This document shows, in pieces, positions 43,966 to 53,311 of a stretch of 64,000 bases of DNA (the stretch's first letter is position 1; every line of letters begins with the position of its first letter). The notes beneath the pieces were generated by a model. It was not told the DNA's origin and did not search any database. It worked only from the letters and a program-made list of their open reading frames with translations. A program made the translations under genes and the position numbers. Origin of the DNA: Sphingomonadales bacterium UBA2683 (GTDB taxonomy: Bacteria; Pseudomonadota; Alphaproteobacteria; Sphingomonadales; Sphingomonadaceae); NCBI GenBank assembly GCA_002354635.1, contig DELZ01000005.1:720368-784367 (forward strand), read 5' to 3'.

Positions 43966-46762
43966 AGTTTCTGCATTGTTAAAAACCGTTAGACTGTTCC
44001 TCTTTGTTTTAGCCCTGATATCAGGCGTCCATCACGCCGCAGCACAATCAGAAAACATCAATCTTCTTGAGCTGATTGAAACGCTGGAAACCGAACTAGA
44101 GGCTTTAAAAGCATCGGCAAAGAATGATGCATACGAGTATCTGATTGTCAGCGAGCAATTGTCGATTGCTCATCACGAACACGGGGTAGCCCTAAGTCAA
44201 TCCGGAGAGCTGGCTGCCGCAACAAAACACTATCAACGAGCCTTGGAGCTCGATACCGCAAATTTCGGCCCCAATGATCCCAGCGTTCTGAAATCTGCCA
44301 ATAGTCTCGCTACAAACCTCAATTTTCTCGGTCGCTACAGTGAAGCGGAAAATATTCTCCGTAGCACGCTGGTTTCGGCTGGGGCCGAATCTTCCCGTGA
44401 GCGCAACCAGCGCTGGACCATTGTGAATACGCTCGCCGGATCCCTGACCGGCCAAAACCGCTTAAGCGAAGCCGAGCAAATATTGCGAGAAACCAAAACA
44501 CAAATAGACCTCTCTGAAATCGATATCGATGGCCCACTTAGTTCACTGATCGAGAATAATCTTGCCCATAATCTGTATCAGCAAAAGCGCTACGCAGAGG
44601 CACTTGTCTTGTTTCGCGGGGTTGTCGATTATCATCAACAACAACGAACCGAAAACAAGCCTGAGGGCCTTTTGGCGAAGCATAATTTGGCTTCCTGCCT
44701 GATTAAGCTGCAACGGTTTCAAGAGGCGCTCAATCTTGCTCGTGAGACATATGAGCAGCGCCTCCTCCAGTTAGGAGCAAGTCATCCCGACAGCTTGACT
44801 AGCCTAACTTCTTTGGGGTTGGCCAAACAAGGCATGGGGCAGCTCACCGATGCAATTGCAGACCTAAGATTAGCGTATGACGGGAGACAAGGTAGGCTGG
44901 GTCCAACGCACCCTGACACTCTTGAAAGTGCGACTGCGATGGCTGCGGCATTGTTAGAAGAGCCGTCAAAAGCGACTCAGGCATTGAGCTATGTGGCGCC
45001 TACCGCAAAAATTGTGAGAGACAGAATAGCGTCTGCCGGAACGGGCGTAGGCGATTTGGCCAGCTATGCAAGAGAGATAGAGAGCAGCAAAAATCTGCAT
45101 CGCATATTGCTTGAAGCAGCTTGGCAATCAGATCGCAATAAATCTCTTTCGGATGGATTCGAGGCTGCCCAAGTGATCCTTAATGGGACAACCAGCCGAG
45201 CAGTCGCACAGAAGGCTGCTAATCGAGTTGCAGATGAGGCAGGTCTCCAGTCCCTTGTAGCCCAGCGTCAGGCGCTTAGCCAGGAATGGCATCAAGCGGA
45301 TCAGAATTTTTTGAAGATGTCGGCTGTCTCGGATCGCAATAATTCCAAAAATCTCGATTTGGTGGCACAGGACAGACAAGCCATTAGTGAGCGAATTGAA
45401 AAAATTGATAGTGAAATTGCCAACGCTGCGCCGGATTATTTCTCGTTGGTCAAGCCGAGTTCCCTGCCGCTCGCTGAAGCGCAAGCGCTGCTGAAACAGG
45501 ACGAGGCCGCACTGCTTGTGATCCCCACCTCCTATGCTACGCATCTTATTCTTTTGACTGCAAATAAAGTTCTATGGCGCCGGAGTGATTGGAAACAATC
45601 TCAGATTGATGCGGCTGTCGAACGGCTGCTCTGGGATGTCGGGGCAAACATTAGTGTTGATATCGCTAAAACATTAGAATGGCAAAGTCAGGGAGACGGC
45701 ATTTATCCATTCGACTTTGCAACCGCAAAAGCACTCTATGATGAATTAATTGCTCCGATAGCTTCTGAGCTCCCAAATAAGAAAATTCTATTTATCGCTG
45801 CAGCGGGCAAACTCGCGAGCATACCCTTTGGAATTTTTGTAGAGAAAATTCCAAAGGGGCCATCAGGTGATCCAGAAACGTTACGCTCCGCAAAATGGTT
45901 TTCAGATCAAATCGCACAGATATATATCCCGTCCTTGCAATCATTGAAATTTCTTCGTCAGCACCGCAAAGGAAGCGGTCTGAAACGAGCGACGCCTTTT
46001 TTAGGTTTTGGCGATCCCATATTAGACGGGAAATCCGTCACCCGCGGAGGAAAACGCGGAGGTTTATCAAGTGACTTATCCCGCATAAAATTAGACAGAA
46101 TTTTCAACAAAGTTGATAAGACAGGATCAGTAGTAGCCAATTCTGCTGAACTGATGAAACTGGCTCGATTACCAGGAACAGCCACCGAATTGACCGCGAT
46201 ATGGAATGCCTTAGGGAAGCCAAAAGAATCTCTGTTTCTGGCCGGGCAGGCAACAGAAACCCGGGTGCGATCAACCACACTCGATGCTGATGTAATTAGT
46301 TTTGCGACCCATGGATTGCTCGCTGGTGAAATCAACGGGATGTCCGAGCCGGGTCTTATCATGACTCCACCCACCCAACCTACCTCTTCCGATGATGGCT
46401 ATCTTAGCAGCTCTGAAATCGCTGAGCTGACCATTTCCAGCCAATGGGTAATTCTTTCCGCTTGCAATACGGCGGGTGGAGACGGCGAGGATGGAGAAGG
46501 ATTCTCAGGTCTTGCCAAATCGTTCTTTTTTGCAGGTGCTCCATCGCTGCTGGTTTCCCACTGGCCCGTAAGAGATGCAGTTGCCGCACGTATTACCGTC
46601 ATTGCCTCCGAGTTGGCCAATCAAGATTCTGCGCTTTCTCCCGCTCAGTCGCTCCTAATGGCAATGAGAGAAATTCGAAAGGATAACGGCCACGACACTG
46701 AGAATGACACTTGGGCCCATCCCAATGCTTGGGCGCCGTTTGTAATCGTCGGGGATCGATAG
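43952..46762 (+). CDS. Exported TPR-CHAT (caspase-like) protein
   Basis: A 936-residue protein starting at a TTG that overlaps the partner gene. It has a signal peptide or anchor (about residues 12-31), several TPR units (about 55-330; for example SGELAAATKHYQRALELDTANFG split as SGELAAATKHYQRAL and ELDTANFG), a linker with coiled coil (about 400-510) and a C-terminal CHAT domain. The catalytic dyad is visible: His787 in SFATHGLLAG and Cys838 in LSACNTAGGDGEDGEGFSG. CHAT proteases cleave protein partners. The export signal suggests a periplasmic site. Confidence 0.85.
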   Translation: MFETRVSALLKTVRLFLFVLALISGVHHAAAQSENINLLELIETLETELEALKASAKNDAYEYLIVSEQLSIAHHEHGVALSQSGELAAATKHYQRALELDTANFGPNDPSVLKSANSLATNLNFLGRYSEAENILRSTLVSAGAESSRERNQRWTIVNTLAGSLTGQNRLSEAEQILRETKTQIDLSEIDIDGPLSSLIENNLAHNLYQQKRYAEALVLFRGVVDYHQQQRTENKPEGLLAKHNLASCLIKLQRFQEALNLARETYEQRLLQLGASHPDSLTSLTSLGLAKQGMGQLTDAIADLRLAYDGRQGRLGPTHPDTLESATAMAAALLEEPSKATQALSYVAPTAKIVRDRIASAGTGVGDLASYAREIESSKNLHRILLEAAWQSDRNKSLSDGFEAAQVILNGTTSRAVAQKAANRVADEAGLQSLVAQRQALSQEWHQADQNFLKMSAVSDRNNSKNLDLVAQDRQAISERIEKIDSEIANAAPDYFSLVKPSSLPLAEAQALLKQDEAALLVIPTSYATHLILLTANKVLWRRSDWKQSQIDAAVERLLWDVGANISVDIAKTLEWQSQGDGIYPFDFATAKALYDELIAPIASELPNKKILFIAAAGKLASIPFGIFVEKIPKGPSGDPETLRSAKWFSDQIAQIYIPSLQSLKFLRQHRKGSGLKRATPFLGFGDPILDGKSVTRGGKRGGLSSDLSRIKLDRIFNKVDKTGSVVANSAELMKLARLPGTATELTAIWNALGKPKESLFLAGQATETRVRSTTLDADVISFATHGLLAGEINGMSEPGLIMTPPTQPTSSDDGYLSSSEIAELTISSQWVILSACNTAGGDGEDGEGFSGLAKSFFFAGAPSLLVSHWPVRDAVAARITVIASELANQDSALSPAQSLLMAMREIRKDNGHDTENDTWAHPNAWAPFVIVGDR

Positions 46763-47396
46763 AATATCAGAACTGTTGGGCGTGCTTGATATCCAGCTGA
46801 GATTGCAGAGGGTATGCTCGGAAATTTCAGCTATCCGAAAGAGCGGCGGATAATCAATTCATTGTTCAACACCGACGAGCACAGCTGAAGTCTGCGGTGT
46901 GTCGATTTTGGTGCTCACTCTCTATACCGCTTCAACCTAGGTCGTTTGTCATCACAGAAGCATCATGGCTAGAATATGCGATGCGATAGCTCATCTAGCG
47001 ATGTGCCTGTATATAATGGCGGTGAACTACATCGACTGAACACTTTGGTTCGACGAGACCCAGCCCAAAATCTCAATGTGCATCTGACAGCCACGAAACG
47101 GCCCTCCGAGACGATGGGCCATATTGGCGCAGGTACAGAGACTGTCGGAGATGGGAAAAATCGGTGGTGCGCGACGCAGTATGTAGCGAACCGGTCTCGA
47201 CGGAAAATTCCTATAAATATGGGAAAGTAGTGGGTAAATCTGCCATTTTGCCCCTCTTTTTTCCAGTTGAGGGCCTGTGTGGGCGCAGATCTACGCCAAA
47301 CTCAATCTTTTCGCGCATAGGATTACATGGGAAAAATAGTTATGCTCATGGGAACGGGCTGCGATAAGATGTATAAACCGTGGCATGGGGATTGCG
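46763..47396. other. Intergenic region of 634 bases, no recognised gene
   Basis: AT-rich sequence between the CHAT gene and an unknown gene. I see no convincing coding frame, RNA or insertion sequence. It holds copy B of the 37-base repeat (47086-47122). Confidence 0.45.
47086..47122 (+). repeat. 37-base sequence repeated near 40.2 kb (copy B)
   Basis: Second copy of the element described at 40199-40235. The central CGAGACGATGGGC core is identical and the ends are diverged. It lies in the AT-rich island. Confidence 0.45.
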
Positions 47397-48089
47397 ATGG
47401 AAAAGTCTGATATGACCGATGTTGAAATCGAATTTGAAACGGATGCAGATGATTCGAAATGGGCGCAACGTGAACTTCGATTGTGGGAATTGGTAGAAGA
47501 TCTTCCGGTCGATCAAGACACCCGCAATGATCTCTATGATAGCTGCAGAAATATCATAACCCACTACGTGAACAAAAAGAACGAGAAAATCGGCCGTGCC
47601 GGTTATGCCAGATCTCGAGAATTGCTGACGTCGCTGGCACAGCAAGCAGATGCGATGATCGCCGGTTTCAATGAGTTAGGAATCGATTTCATGACTGAAC
47701 TGATTTTCGCCCGGCGAGAAGCCCCTGGAGTGGTTGACCAGAACAATATTTTCTGGATGACATTGCCCACAGAATTGCGTGATTTTTCGACCACAGCAAA
47801 ATGGTTCCGCGACAGGGTTCCTCCAAGGAGGGCGGGATCGCCAGGCGACAATTTGCGCCGTTTCGCGGTGACAGCGCTCGCAGAAGTTATTGAATATCAT
47901 CTCGGCGAGGAGGTAAAGTACCAGCGCTGGAAAAATAGCGTGGATTCACCCCATTTTGTAGGGCGTGCGGGTGAGTTTCTCCGGGACTTTTTCCTGACAA
48001 TCGATCCCACCATGACCGAACGACAGCTAGCTAATACAATGCGTAACACCCGGGAAAATGCACGTAAGCCGACGACCAAACCTGATTGA
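47397..48089 (+). CDS. Hypothetical protein linked to the methyltransferase module
   Basis: A 230-residue, mostly helical, soluble protein that I cannot assign. It has an acidic N-terminus, a KWAQRELRLWELVEDLPVDQ segment and basic patches (KNEKIGRAGYARSR) that could bind nucleic acid. I start at the ATG at 47397, preceded by GGGGA 5 bases upstream, not the one four codons earlier. It lies 109 bases before the ParB-methyltransferase gene and may belong to the same integrated module. Confidence 0.6.
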   Translation: MEKSDMTDVEIEFETDADDSKWAQRELRLWELVEDLPVDQDTRNDLYDSCRNIITHYVNKKNEKIGRAGYARSRELLTSLAQQADAMIAGFNELGIDFMTELIFARREAPGVVDQNNIFWMTLPTELRDFSTTAKWFRDRVPPRRAGSPGDNLRRFAVTALAEVIEYHLGEEVKYQRWKNSVDSPHFVGRAGEFLRDFFLTIDPTMTERQLANTMRNTRENARKPTTKPD

Positions 48090-48198
48090 GAAGCATGTCG
48101 CCCGACCGACAATATGTGTTCGGTCAGTTAATTACCGGTCTTAACGCTGCTCGTACTTTGTTCAATTGTCCGCTCGTTTACCTCAGTGGAGAATTGTA

Positions 48199-49533
48199 AT
48201 GGAGACCGGCCTTTCAAAAAATGCACAGTTGAAAATCGAGTATCGTCCTATCTCGTCACTGTCGCGTTATGAAAACAATGCCAAGACGCACCCCAAAACC
48301 CAGATCAAAAAGATTGCCGCAAGCATAAAAGCGTTTGGTTGGACAAATCCGCTTATTGTTGACCCCGAGGGGACAATCCTCTGCGGCCATGGCCGTTTTG
48401 AAGCGGCAATCAGTCTTGGAATGAAGACTGTTCCGGCAATTACCCTCGAACATCTCTCTGAAGCCGACCGCAAAGCCTATATAATGGCCGATAATGTGAT
48501 CGCTGAGCAAGCCGGCTGGTCGAAGCAGACATTGGCGAGCGAACTTAGCGGCTTGGCGGAAATCGGCTATGAGCTCGAGCTCACAGGTTTCGACACGCTC
48601 GAGATTGACACGCTGCTCTCTCTTGATGATCCCGAAGAGCCGGTCGATGATGACGTGGAACTACCGACCGATAACGGCGAAGTTGTTTGCCGCCTTGGCG
48701 ACCTTTGGGAGATTGGGGACCAGCGTCTTATCGTTGGCGACGCCCGCGATCCAAATGTTTATGAGCGACTGCTCGGTTCAGAGCGAGTGCAAATGGTCAT
48801 CACCGATCCTCCCTATGGTTGTCGTATCGAGAATAATGTGTCTGGCAATGGAAAGGTAAAGCACGAAGATTTTGTGATGGGTGCAGGCGAATCCAGTTTG
48901 GCGGAATTTGCAATGACACTATTGCGTCCGGCATTCAAATGTATCGCCGCACATTGTGCATCCGGTGCGATTGCTTTTGTCTTTTCTGACTGGCGAGCGG
49001 CTCCGCACGTTCTTGATGCCGCATCAGGTATTTTTTATGAGACTAAGCAGCTCATTGTTTGGGCAAAAACCAATGGAGGACAAGGTGCATTTTATCGCTC
49101 AGCACACGAACTAATTTATGCATTCAAGGTTTCCGATGGCACGCATATCAACAACTTCAAGCTTGGAGAGGGGGGAAGATATCGCACAAATGTCTGGACC
49201 TATGCTGGCGCGAACGTGTTTCGCGCAGGCCGGATGCAGGACCTAGCAGACCATCCCACGGTCAAACCTAAAAAAATGATTGGTGACGCCATGCTGGATT
49301 GTTCCAGACGGGGAGGGATAGTCCTGGACGCTTTTGCAGGATCAGGCACGATCTTGTGCGCAGCAGCGGCAACTGGCCGTCTTGGCAGAGCCATTGAGCT
49401 CGATCCTAAATATGCCGATGTGACCTTGCGGCGCTTGCTGGAACAGACAGGTGAGACACCGATGCTTGATGGCCAGTCTTTTGACGAGGTGTCCCGCTGC
49501 CGCCGTGAACTCGAGGATAGCAAAAATGGTTAA
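48199..49533 (+). CDS. ParB-like domain fused to DNA methyltransferase
   Basis: A 444-residue protein. Residues 1-110 form a ParB/Srx-like domain (GHGRFEAAISLG at about 63-74); the rest is a DNA adenine/N4-cytosine methyltransferase with DPPY (203-206) preceding FAGSGT (379-384). This order (catalytic motif first) is the beta class. Such fusions occur in prophages and integrated elements, often without a cognate restriction enzyme. No endonuclease gene is seen. It overlaps the DUF5681 gene by 8 bases. The target site is unknown. Confidence 0.92.
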   Translation: METGLSKNAQLKIEYRPISSLSRYENNAKTHPKTQIKKIAASIKAFGWTNPLIVDPEGTILCGHGRFEAAISLGMKTVPAITLEHLSEADRKAYIMADNVIAEQAGWSKQTLASELSGLAEIGYELELTGFDTLEIDTLLSLDDPEEPVDDDVELPTDNGEVVCRLGDLWEIGDQRLIVGDARDPNVYERLLGSERVQMVITDPPYGCRIENNVSGNGKVKHEDFVMGAGESSLAEFAMTLLRPAFKCIAAHCASGAIAFVFSDWRAAPHVLDAASGIFYETKQLIVWAKTNGGQGAFYRSAHELIYAFKVSDGTHINNFKLGEGGRYRTNVWTYAGANVFRAGRMQDLADHPTVKPKKMIGDAMLDCSRRGGIVLDAFAGSGTILCAAAATGRLGRAIELDPKYADVTLRRLLEQTGETPMLDGQSFDEVSRCRRELEDSKNG

Positions 49534-50206
49534 ACAAACTTCAGGAAATTACGGGCCCGACAATACTGCCGAAGATGGTAGTTATATTGTCGGTAAAGGA
49601 AAGCCGCCGGAGTCGGGTAAGTTTCGTAAAAATGATGGCCGAAAGCGCGGAAAACGCAATAAGGGTACGCGCAATCTTGCTACGGACTTTAATGACGAGA
49701 TGTCGCAGTTGGTGACCGTCACCGTCAACGGACAGCCGCGCAGGGTTTCGCGCCAGCGATCAATAATCATGCGCGTTGCAGACAATGCAAGCCGCGGTCA
49801 GCCGTCTGCAGTCAAAACAGTTTTTGATTTGCGCCAACGGCTGGGTGAAAAGTCCGGAAATGAAACGGAGACTGAAAACTCTGATTCTGCTAATTTTGAT
49901 AATTTGTCCGATGATGAATTTGAAGAGCTTACTCGGTTGATACACAAATTGAATGGGGAGGAGTATGCTGCGCCTGTCCGCACTGACCCGCTCGCATATT
50001 ATTCGCAACCGCCCAATCTCGAACATAGCTATCTAGATTCTACGATTGAGGGCATATTGTATAGAAGATACCATTGTCAGGGTAATCCCTATGATCTTCT
50101 GGAAGTCGGGAACAGGGCATATCAAAGCGCCGCGCTTCCGCGCAGGAATGGATTTGATTACAACTCGGCTCGCATCGACATCACGGACGCATCAAATGCA
50201 GATTGA
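49526..50206 (+). CDS. DUF5681 domain protein
   Basis: A 226-residue protein. The N-terminal third fits DUF5681 (GKGKPPESGKFRKNDGRKRGKRNKG, then TDFNDEMSQLVTVTVNGQPRRVSRQRS, given in pieces), a basic domain commonly coded beside ParB-methyltransferases in phage-like modules. A middle acidic stretch (EKSGNETETENSD) follows. The last 60 or so residues do not resemble the family and overlap the SDR gene, so they may be read from the island edge. Confidence 0.8.
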   Translation: MVKQTSGNYGPDNTAEDGSYIVGKGKPPESGKFRKNDGRKRGKRNKGTRNLATDFNDEMSQLVTVTVNGQPRRVSRQRSIIMRVADNASRGQPSAVKTVFDLRQRLGEKSGNETETENSDSANFDNLSDDEFEELTRLIHKLNGEEYAAPVRTDPLAYYSQPPNLEHSYLDSTIEGILYRRYHCQGNPYDLLEVGNRAYQSAALPRRNGFDYNSARIDITDASNAD

Positions 50207-50957
50207 AGGGAGTTCGGTCATTGTAACCGGCGGTGCTTCAGGGCTGGGAGCTGCAACGACAAAAATGCTTCTTGAGAATGGAGCGAAGGTAGCGATATTT
50301 GATGTTGAAGAGGAGAAGGGAGCCGCATTTGCGTCAGCAAGCGGCGCTACATTCATCCGGTCTAGTGTCTATGACGAAGCAGAGGTCGCTGCTGGATTTG
50401 ATGTGGTCGAAGCGACAAATGGTACCGCAAATATTCTAATAAATTGTGCCGGAGTAGCTCCCTATGTCAGGATTATCCGACCGTTGGAAAACACTTATCC
50501 TATCGAGGTTGCGGTTCGAACGATCAATGTCAATCTCATCGGAACAATCCTGATGTCAGCACGCTTCGCAGAACGACTCAAAGGCAGCGAATTTGAACGT
50601 GAAGAGCGCGGAGTGATCGTACACACTGCGTCAATCGCAGCATTTGACGGTCAGGTCGGTCACGTAGCTTATGCAGCATCGAAAGCTGGCGTTGTTGGAT
50701 TGACGCTCCCGATGGCGCGGGATCTTGCCAGTCATCGCATTAGAGTGATGTGTATTGCTCCAGGCATATTTGACACTCCGATGCTGGAAGGCGTTCCCAA
50801 TGGCAATCATGTAGAGTTGTGCTCACAGGTGCCCCACCCAAATAGAATAGGTAAACCCAGCGAATTTGCGCTTATGGTCAAGGACATCATCTCCAACCCT
50901 ATGTTAAACGGAGAAGTTATCAGACTGGACGGCGCATTACGATTAGCGCCTTATTGA
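50196..50957 (+). CDS. Short-chain dehydrogenase/reductase, 3-hydroxyacyl-CoA dehydrogenase type II-like
   Basis: A 253-residue SDR: cofactor motif VIVTGGASGLGAATTK (TGGxxGxG), catalytic SIAAFDGQVGHVAYAASKAG with the YxxxK pair, and NILINCAGVAP. The layout and the C-terminal ISNPMLNGEVIRLDGALRLAPY match the type II HSD/hydroxyacyl-CoA dehydrogenase group. It oxidises a secondary alcohol with NAD. The ATG overlaps the DUF5681 stop by 11 bases and has no strong ribosome site, so the true start could be a nearby upstream ATG (50148). Confidence 0.88.
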   Translation: MQIEGSSVIVTGGASGLGAATTKMLLENGAKVAIFDVEEEKGAAFASASGATFIRSSVYDEAEVAAGFDVVEATNGTANILINCAGVAPYVRIIRPLENTYPIEVAVRTINVNLIGTILMSARFAERLKGSEFEREERGVIVHTASIAAFDGQVGHVAYAASKAGVVGLTLPMARDLASHRIRVMCIAPGIFDTPMLEGVPNGNHVELCSQVPHPNRIGKPSEFALMVKDIISNPMLNGEVIRLDGALRLAPY

Positions 50958-50980
50958 ATGCCTTTAAGCGGATAGCCAAG

Positions 50981-51556
50981 TTAATGTGGCAATGCCATCA
51001 TGCCACCATTGAGAGCAGCTTCTGCCTTCAGTATATCGTCCGGGGTATCAACATCGAGGAGGCTTTCGGAATCGACACGCACAATCTCGATACCTGCCGC
51101 TCCGCGCAGGAGCTGACCCGCACCCCAATCTCCGCGCAGCATCATGATGTCGTCATACATTTCTGCCGGTAAAAGCGCCGGAACGCCCGGTCGGTCGCCG
51201 TGGGCGCACGCGGCAAAGGGACCAGCGCGTACGACCGCCTCGAGAATGGGCACCGTCATGAGCGGCATGTCCGCAAGCGTGACGAGAAGAGAGCGCGCGC
51301 CGGCGGTCTTTGCGACCCTTGCGGCGATCGCAAGCGAGCTGCTCAATCCTGCGGCGGGATTGGCATGGGAATGAAATGCGCAACGCGAAGCCAGAAAGGT
51401 AGGCCGATTTCCGCGGCCCACCCAAAGCATCGGGTAGCCGAGCCCGAGTGCCGCTTCCATTGCCCACTGCCCGAGCGGCTTGCCGGCGCAGTCGACTGTC
51501 AGCTTGTCCGCGCCAAAACGGCTCGCCATTCCCGCGCCCAATACGGCGATCAGCAC
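50981..51556 (-). CDS. MobA-like nucleotidyltransferase for molybdenum cofactor
   Basis: A 191-residue NTP-transferase (MobA/MocA-like). The nucleotide-binding start is VLGAGMASRFGADKL and the metal-binding aspartate is in VTLADMPLM; VDTPDDI is in the C-terminus. In MocA-type proteins this transfers CMP or GMP to molybdopterin for molybdenum hydroxylases. It overlaps xdhC by 7 bases. It likely serves the adjacent CoxL-like enzyme. Confidence 0.85.
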   Translation of the reverse strand: MLIAVLGAGMASRFGADKLTVDCAGKPLGQWAMEAALGLGYPMLWVGRGNRPTFLASRCAFHSHANPAAGLSSSLAIAARVAKTAGARSLLVTLADMPLMTVPILEAVVRAGPFAACAHGDRPGVPALLPAEMYDDIMMLRGDWGAGQLLRGAAGIEIVRVDSESLLDVDTPDDILKAEAALNGGMMALPH

Positions 51557-52467
51557 GTCCGCAAGGCCTCGTAGTCTTGCACGATTTCGGATAATACGGA
51601 CAGCGCCAGTAGGTGCGCATCGCGGGCCTTTTTGATCAAGCCGATGGGGCTACGGATACGCGAAATTTGGCGTTCGCTTACCCCCGCTGCAGCCAGAAAA
51701 TCGTTACGCGTGTCCCGGGCTTTCTTGCCGCCCATTGCCCCGATGTAGAAGGCCTCGCTGGCCAGCGACCATTCCAGAATCGCACGTTCCCATTCATGAT
51801 CGTGGAACAACAGCGTGATCGCGGTCCACCGGTCGATGCTAAGCCATTCCGGCACTTCGTTCAAATGGAGACCCCTGTCGGGCCCCACGACAACCGCCGC
51901 CACACCCAAGCTGGCAGCCAACTTTGAAAGCCACTCAACTTCGGGACCAGCGCCGCAGATAACAAGGCGTAGCGACGGGATATACCCACGCCGGGCGAGA
52001 AAATCGGCGCGCGAGGCAAGCGACAAGCTCGCCGGTAAACGTGCGTCGAGCCGGGCAACTGCCCCACCGACGGCTTCGGGAGCGGGATCCGGATCGATCA
52101 GGATATCGAGGCCCGATCCGCAAGGAAGCCGAAAATCAATGAAGGGGGACCCTTTGCCGAAGCGTAGACAAACCGGGCCACTGCCGCGAACCTTTAGCGC
52201 CAGCGCCTGCGTAGCAAGTTCCTTCTCGAGACATCCATCAGAAAGGCTGCCGAAAGTAAGGCCTGCAGGTGAGATCGCCAACTGTCCGCCGAGGCGCCGC
52301 GAGAAACTGCCTTCGAGGCCGACGATCGTACAGAGCACCGACTGCGGATCGATGTGTACTTGGCGAAGGGCAATCTGGTCTTCGTCAACGAAGGCTGAAT
52401 AGGCGGGGCGACCGCTATAGGGAGGTGCCAATGTGGCGGGCGCTGCCGCACGAAGGGTTTCCTGCAT
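51550..52467 (-). CDS. XdhC/CoxI-family maturation protein
   Basis: A 305-residue protein of the XdhC/CoxI family: an N-terminal domain with GLEGSFSRRLGGQLAIS, a central GSLSDGCLEKEL, and a C-terminal Rossmann domain with LRLVICGAGPEVEWLSKLAASLG, then YIGAMGGKKARDTRNDFLAAAG. These proteins bind the molybdenum cofactor, help its sulfuration and insert it into hydroxylases. I start at MQETLRAAAP (52467), with an AAAGGAC site. Overlaps the MobA-like gene. Confidence 0.9.
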   Translation of the reverse strand: MQETLRAAAPATLAPPYSGRPAYSAFVDEDQIALRQVHIDPQSVLCTIVGLEGSFSRRLGGQLAISPAGLTFGSLSDGCLEKELATQALALKVRGSGPVCLRFGKGSPFIDFRLPCGSGLDILIDPDPAPEAVGGAVARLDARLPASLSLASRADFLARRGYIPSLRLVICGAGPEVEWLSKLAASLGVAAVVVGPDRGLHLNEVPEWLSIDRWTAITLLFHDHEWERAILEWSLASEAFYIGAMGGKKARDTRNDFLAAAGVSERQISRIRSPIGLIKKARDAHLLALSVLSEIVQDYEALRTC

Positions 52468-52825
52468 ATTTATGTCCTTTCGTGGCAATAGCTCGCCGCC
52501 CGCCGCGGCGTCAGTCTCTTGGCATTGGTTTGCCCACGCCGGCGAGAAAAAGGCGGACGCGGTAGAGGATCTGACGATCGATTTCCTCGTCGGACTCGCG
52601 TTTGCCCCGTTGACGTTGCCGCGCTTGTCATGTGTTAAATCCCAGAGTGAGAAAAAATCAATCATAAAAGAGAATAATACTGCTCATTGCATTACCAATA
52701 ATGCGCCTCAGCCACGTCAATGTGACAATGCCCATCATCAAGCTATCCCAGGTCAGAACCGAAAGCGCCCTCAATGGCTCCCAAACAGGCTTTATGGCCA
52801 TTTGTGGTTAGCTAGGCGCGATTAC
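52468..52825. other. Intergenic region upstream of the xdhC operon
   Basis: 358 bases without a gene. It carries the promoter for xdhC-mobA on the minus strand and AT-rich stretches at 52660-52700. A TTAGCTAGG word at 52808-52816 recalls the TAGCTAGC words near the shared 21-base motif, but I see no clear copy of that motif. Confidence 0.4.
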
Positions 52826-53311
52826 TTAATCATCGGTATTGCAAACATACAGAATGATAATGGCCGAAATTGCCGCGAATCTGAAGGAGCCAGTAAGCGA
52901 ACCATCACCGATTTCTGTCTGCCACATTTGAAAAAAGGCACCTCCCCACGTCATGAACACGCCGAACCAAACCAGAAGCGCGAGTCCGGCAGCGATAATG
53001 CCTGCCTTTTTTGCGGTAGCAAATTCAGCGGCAGATGCGCCGCGGGCGCGAAATAGATCCCAACTTCCTTTGATTCCGAAAAAGCCAATCGCGAACTCCA
53101 GCGCAAAGACAGTAATAACGGCTGCCAATTGCAGGGCTGGATTTGACACCCGGAAGAACAAAGTATTGGGATAAGATTGATGGTCTGCCATCGAAAGAAC
53201 GTAGGTGACCCCGCTTCGGGCGGCCTCGAAATTGGCGATATTCTGTAGTGCGTAAAATAACGCGTGCAGGCCGATCAATAACACCAACAAAGCTTTCAAA
53301 ATACGAACCAT
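52826..53311 (-). CDS. DUF2165 family membrane protein
   Basis: A 161-residue protein with four predicted helices (residues 5-25, about 60-85, 100-125, 138-157). Motifs: LHALFYALQNIANFEAARSG, and VFMTWGGAFFQMWQT in the third helix region, which are typical of DUF2165. No function is established. Divergent from the SnoaL/cox operon. Confidence 0.85.
   Translation of the reverse strand: MVRILKALLVLLIGLHALFYALQNIANFEAARSGVTYVLSMADHQSYPNTLFFRVSNPALQLAAVITVFALEFAIGFFGIKGSWDLFRARGASAAEFATAKKAGIIAAGLALLVWFGVFMTWGGAFFQMWQTEIGDGSLTGSFRFAAISAIIILYVCNTDD

Noticed and set aside
46976..47230. Short plus-strand frame of 84 codons in the gap after the CHAT gene
   Set aside because: Weak start, no ribosome site, no motif; contains the 37-base repeat and reads like noncoding sequence.
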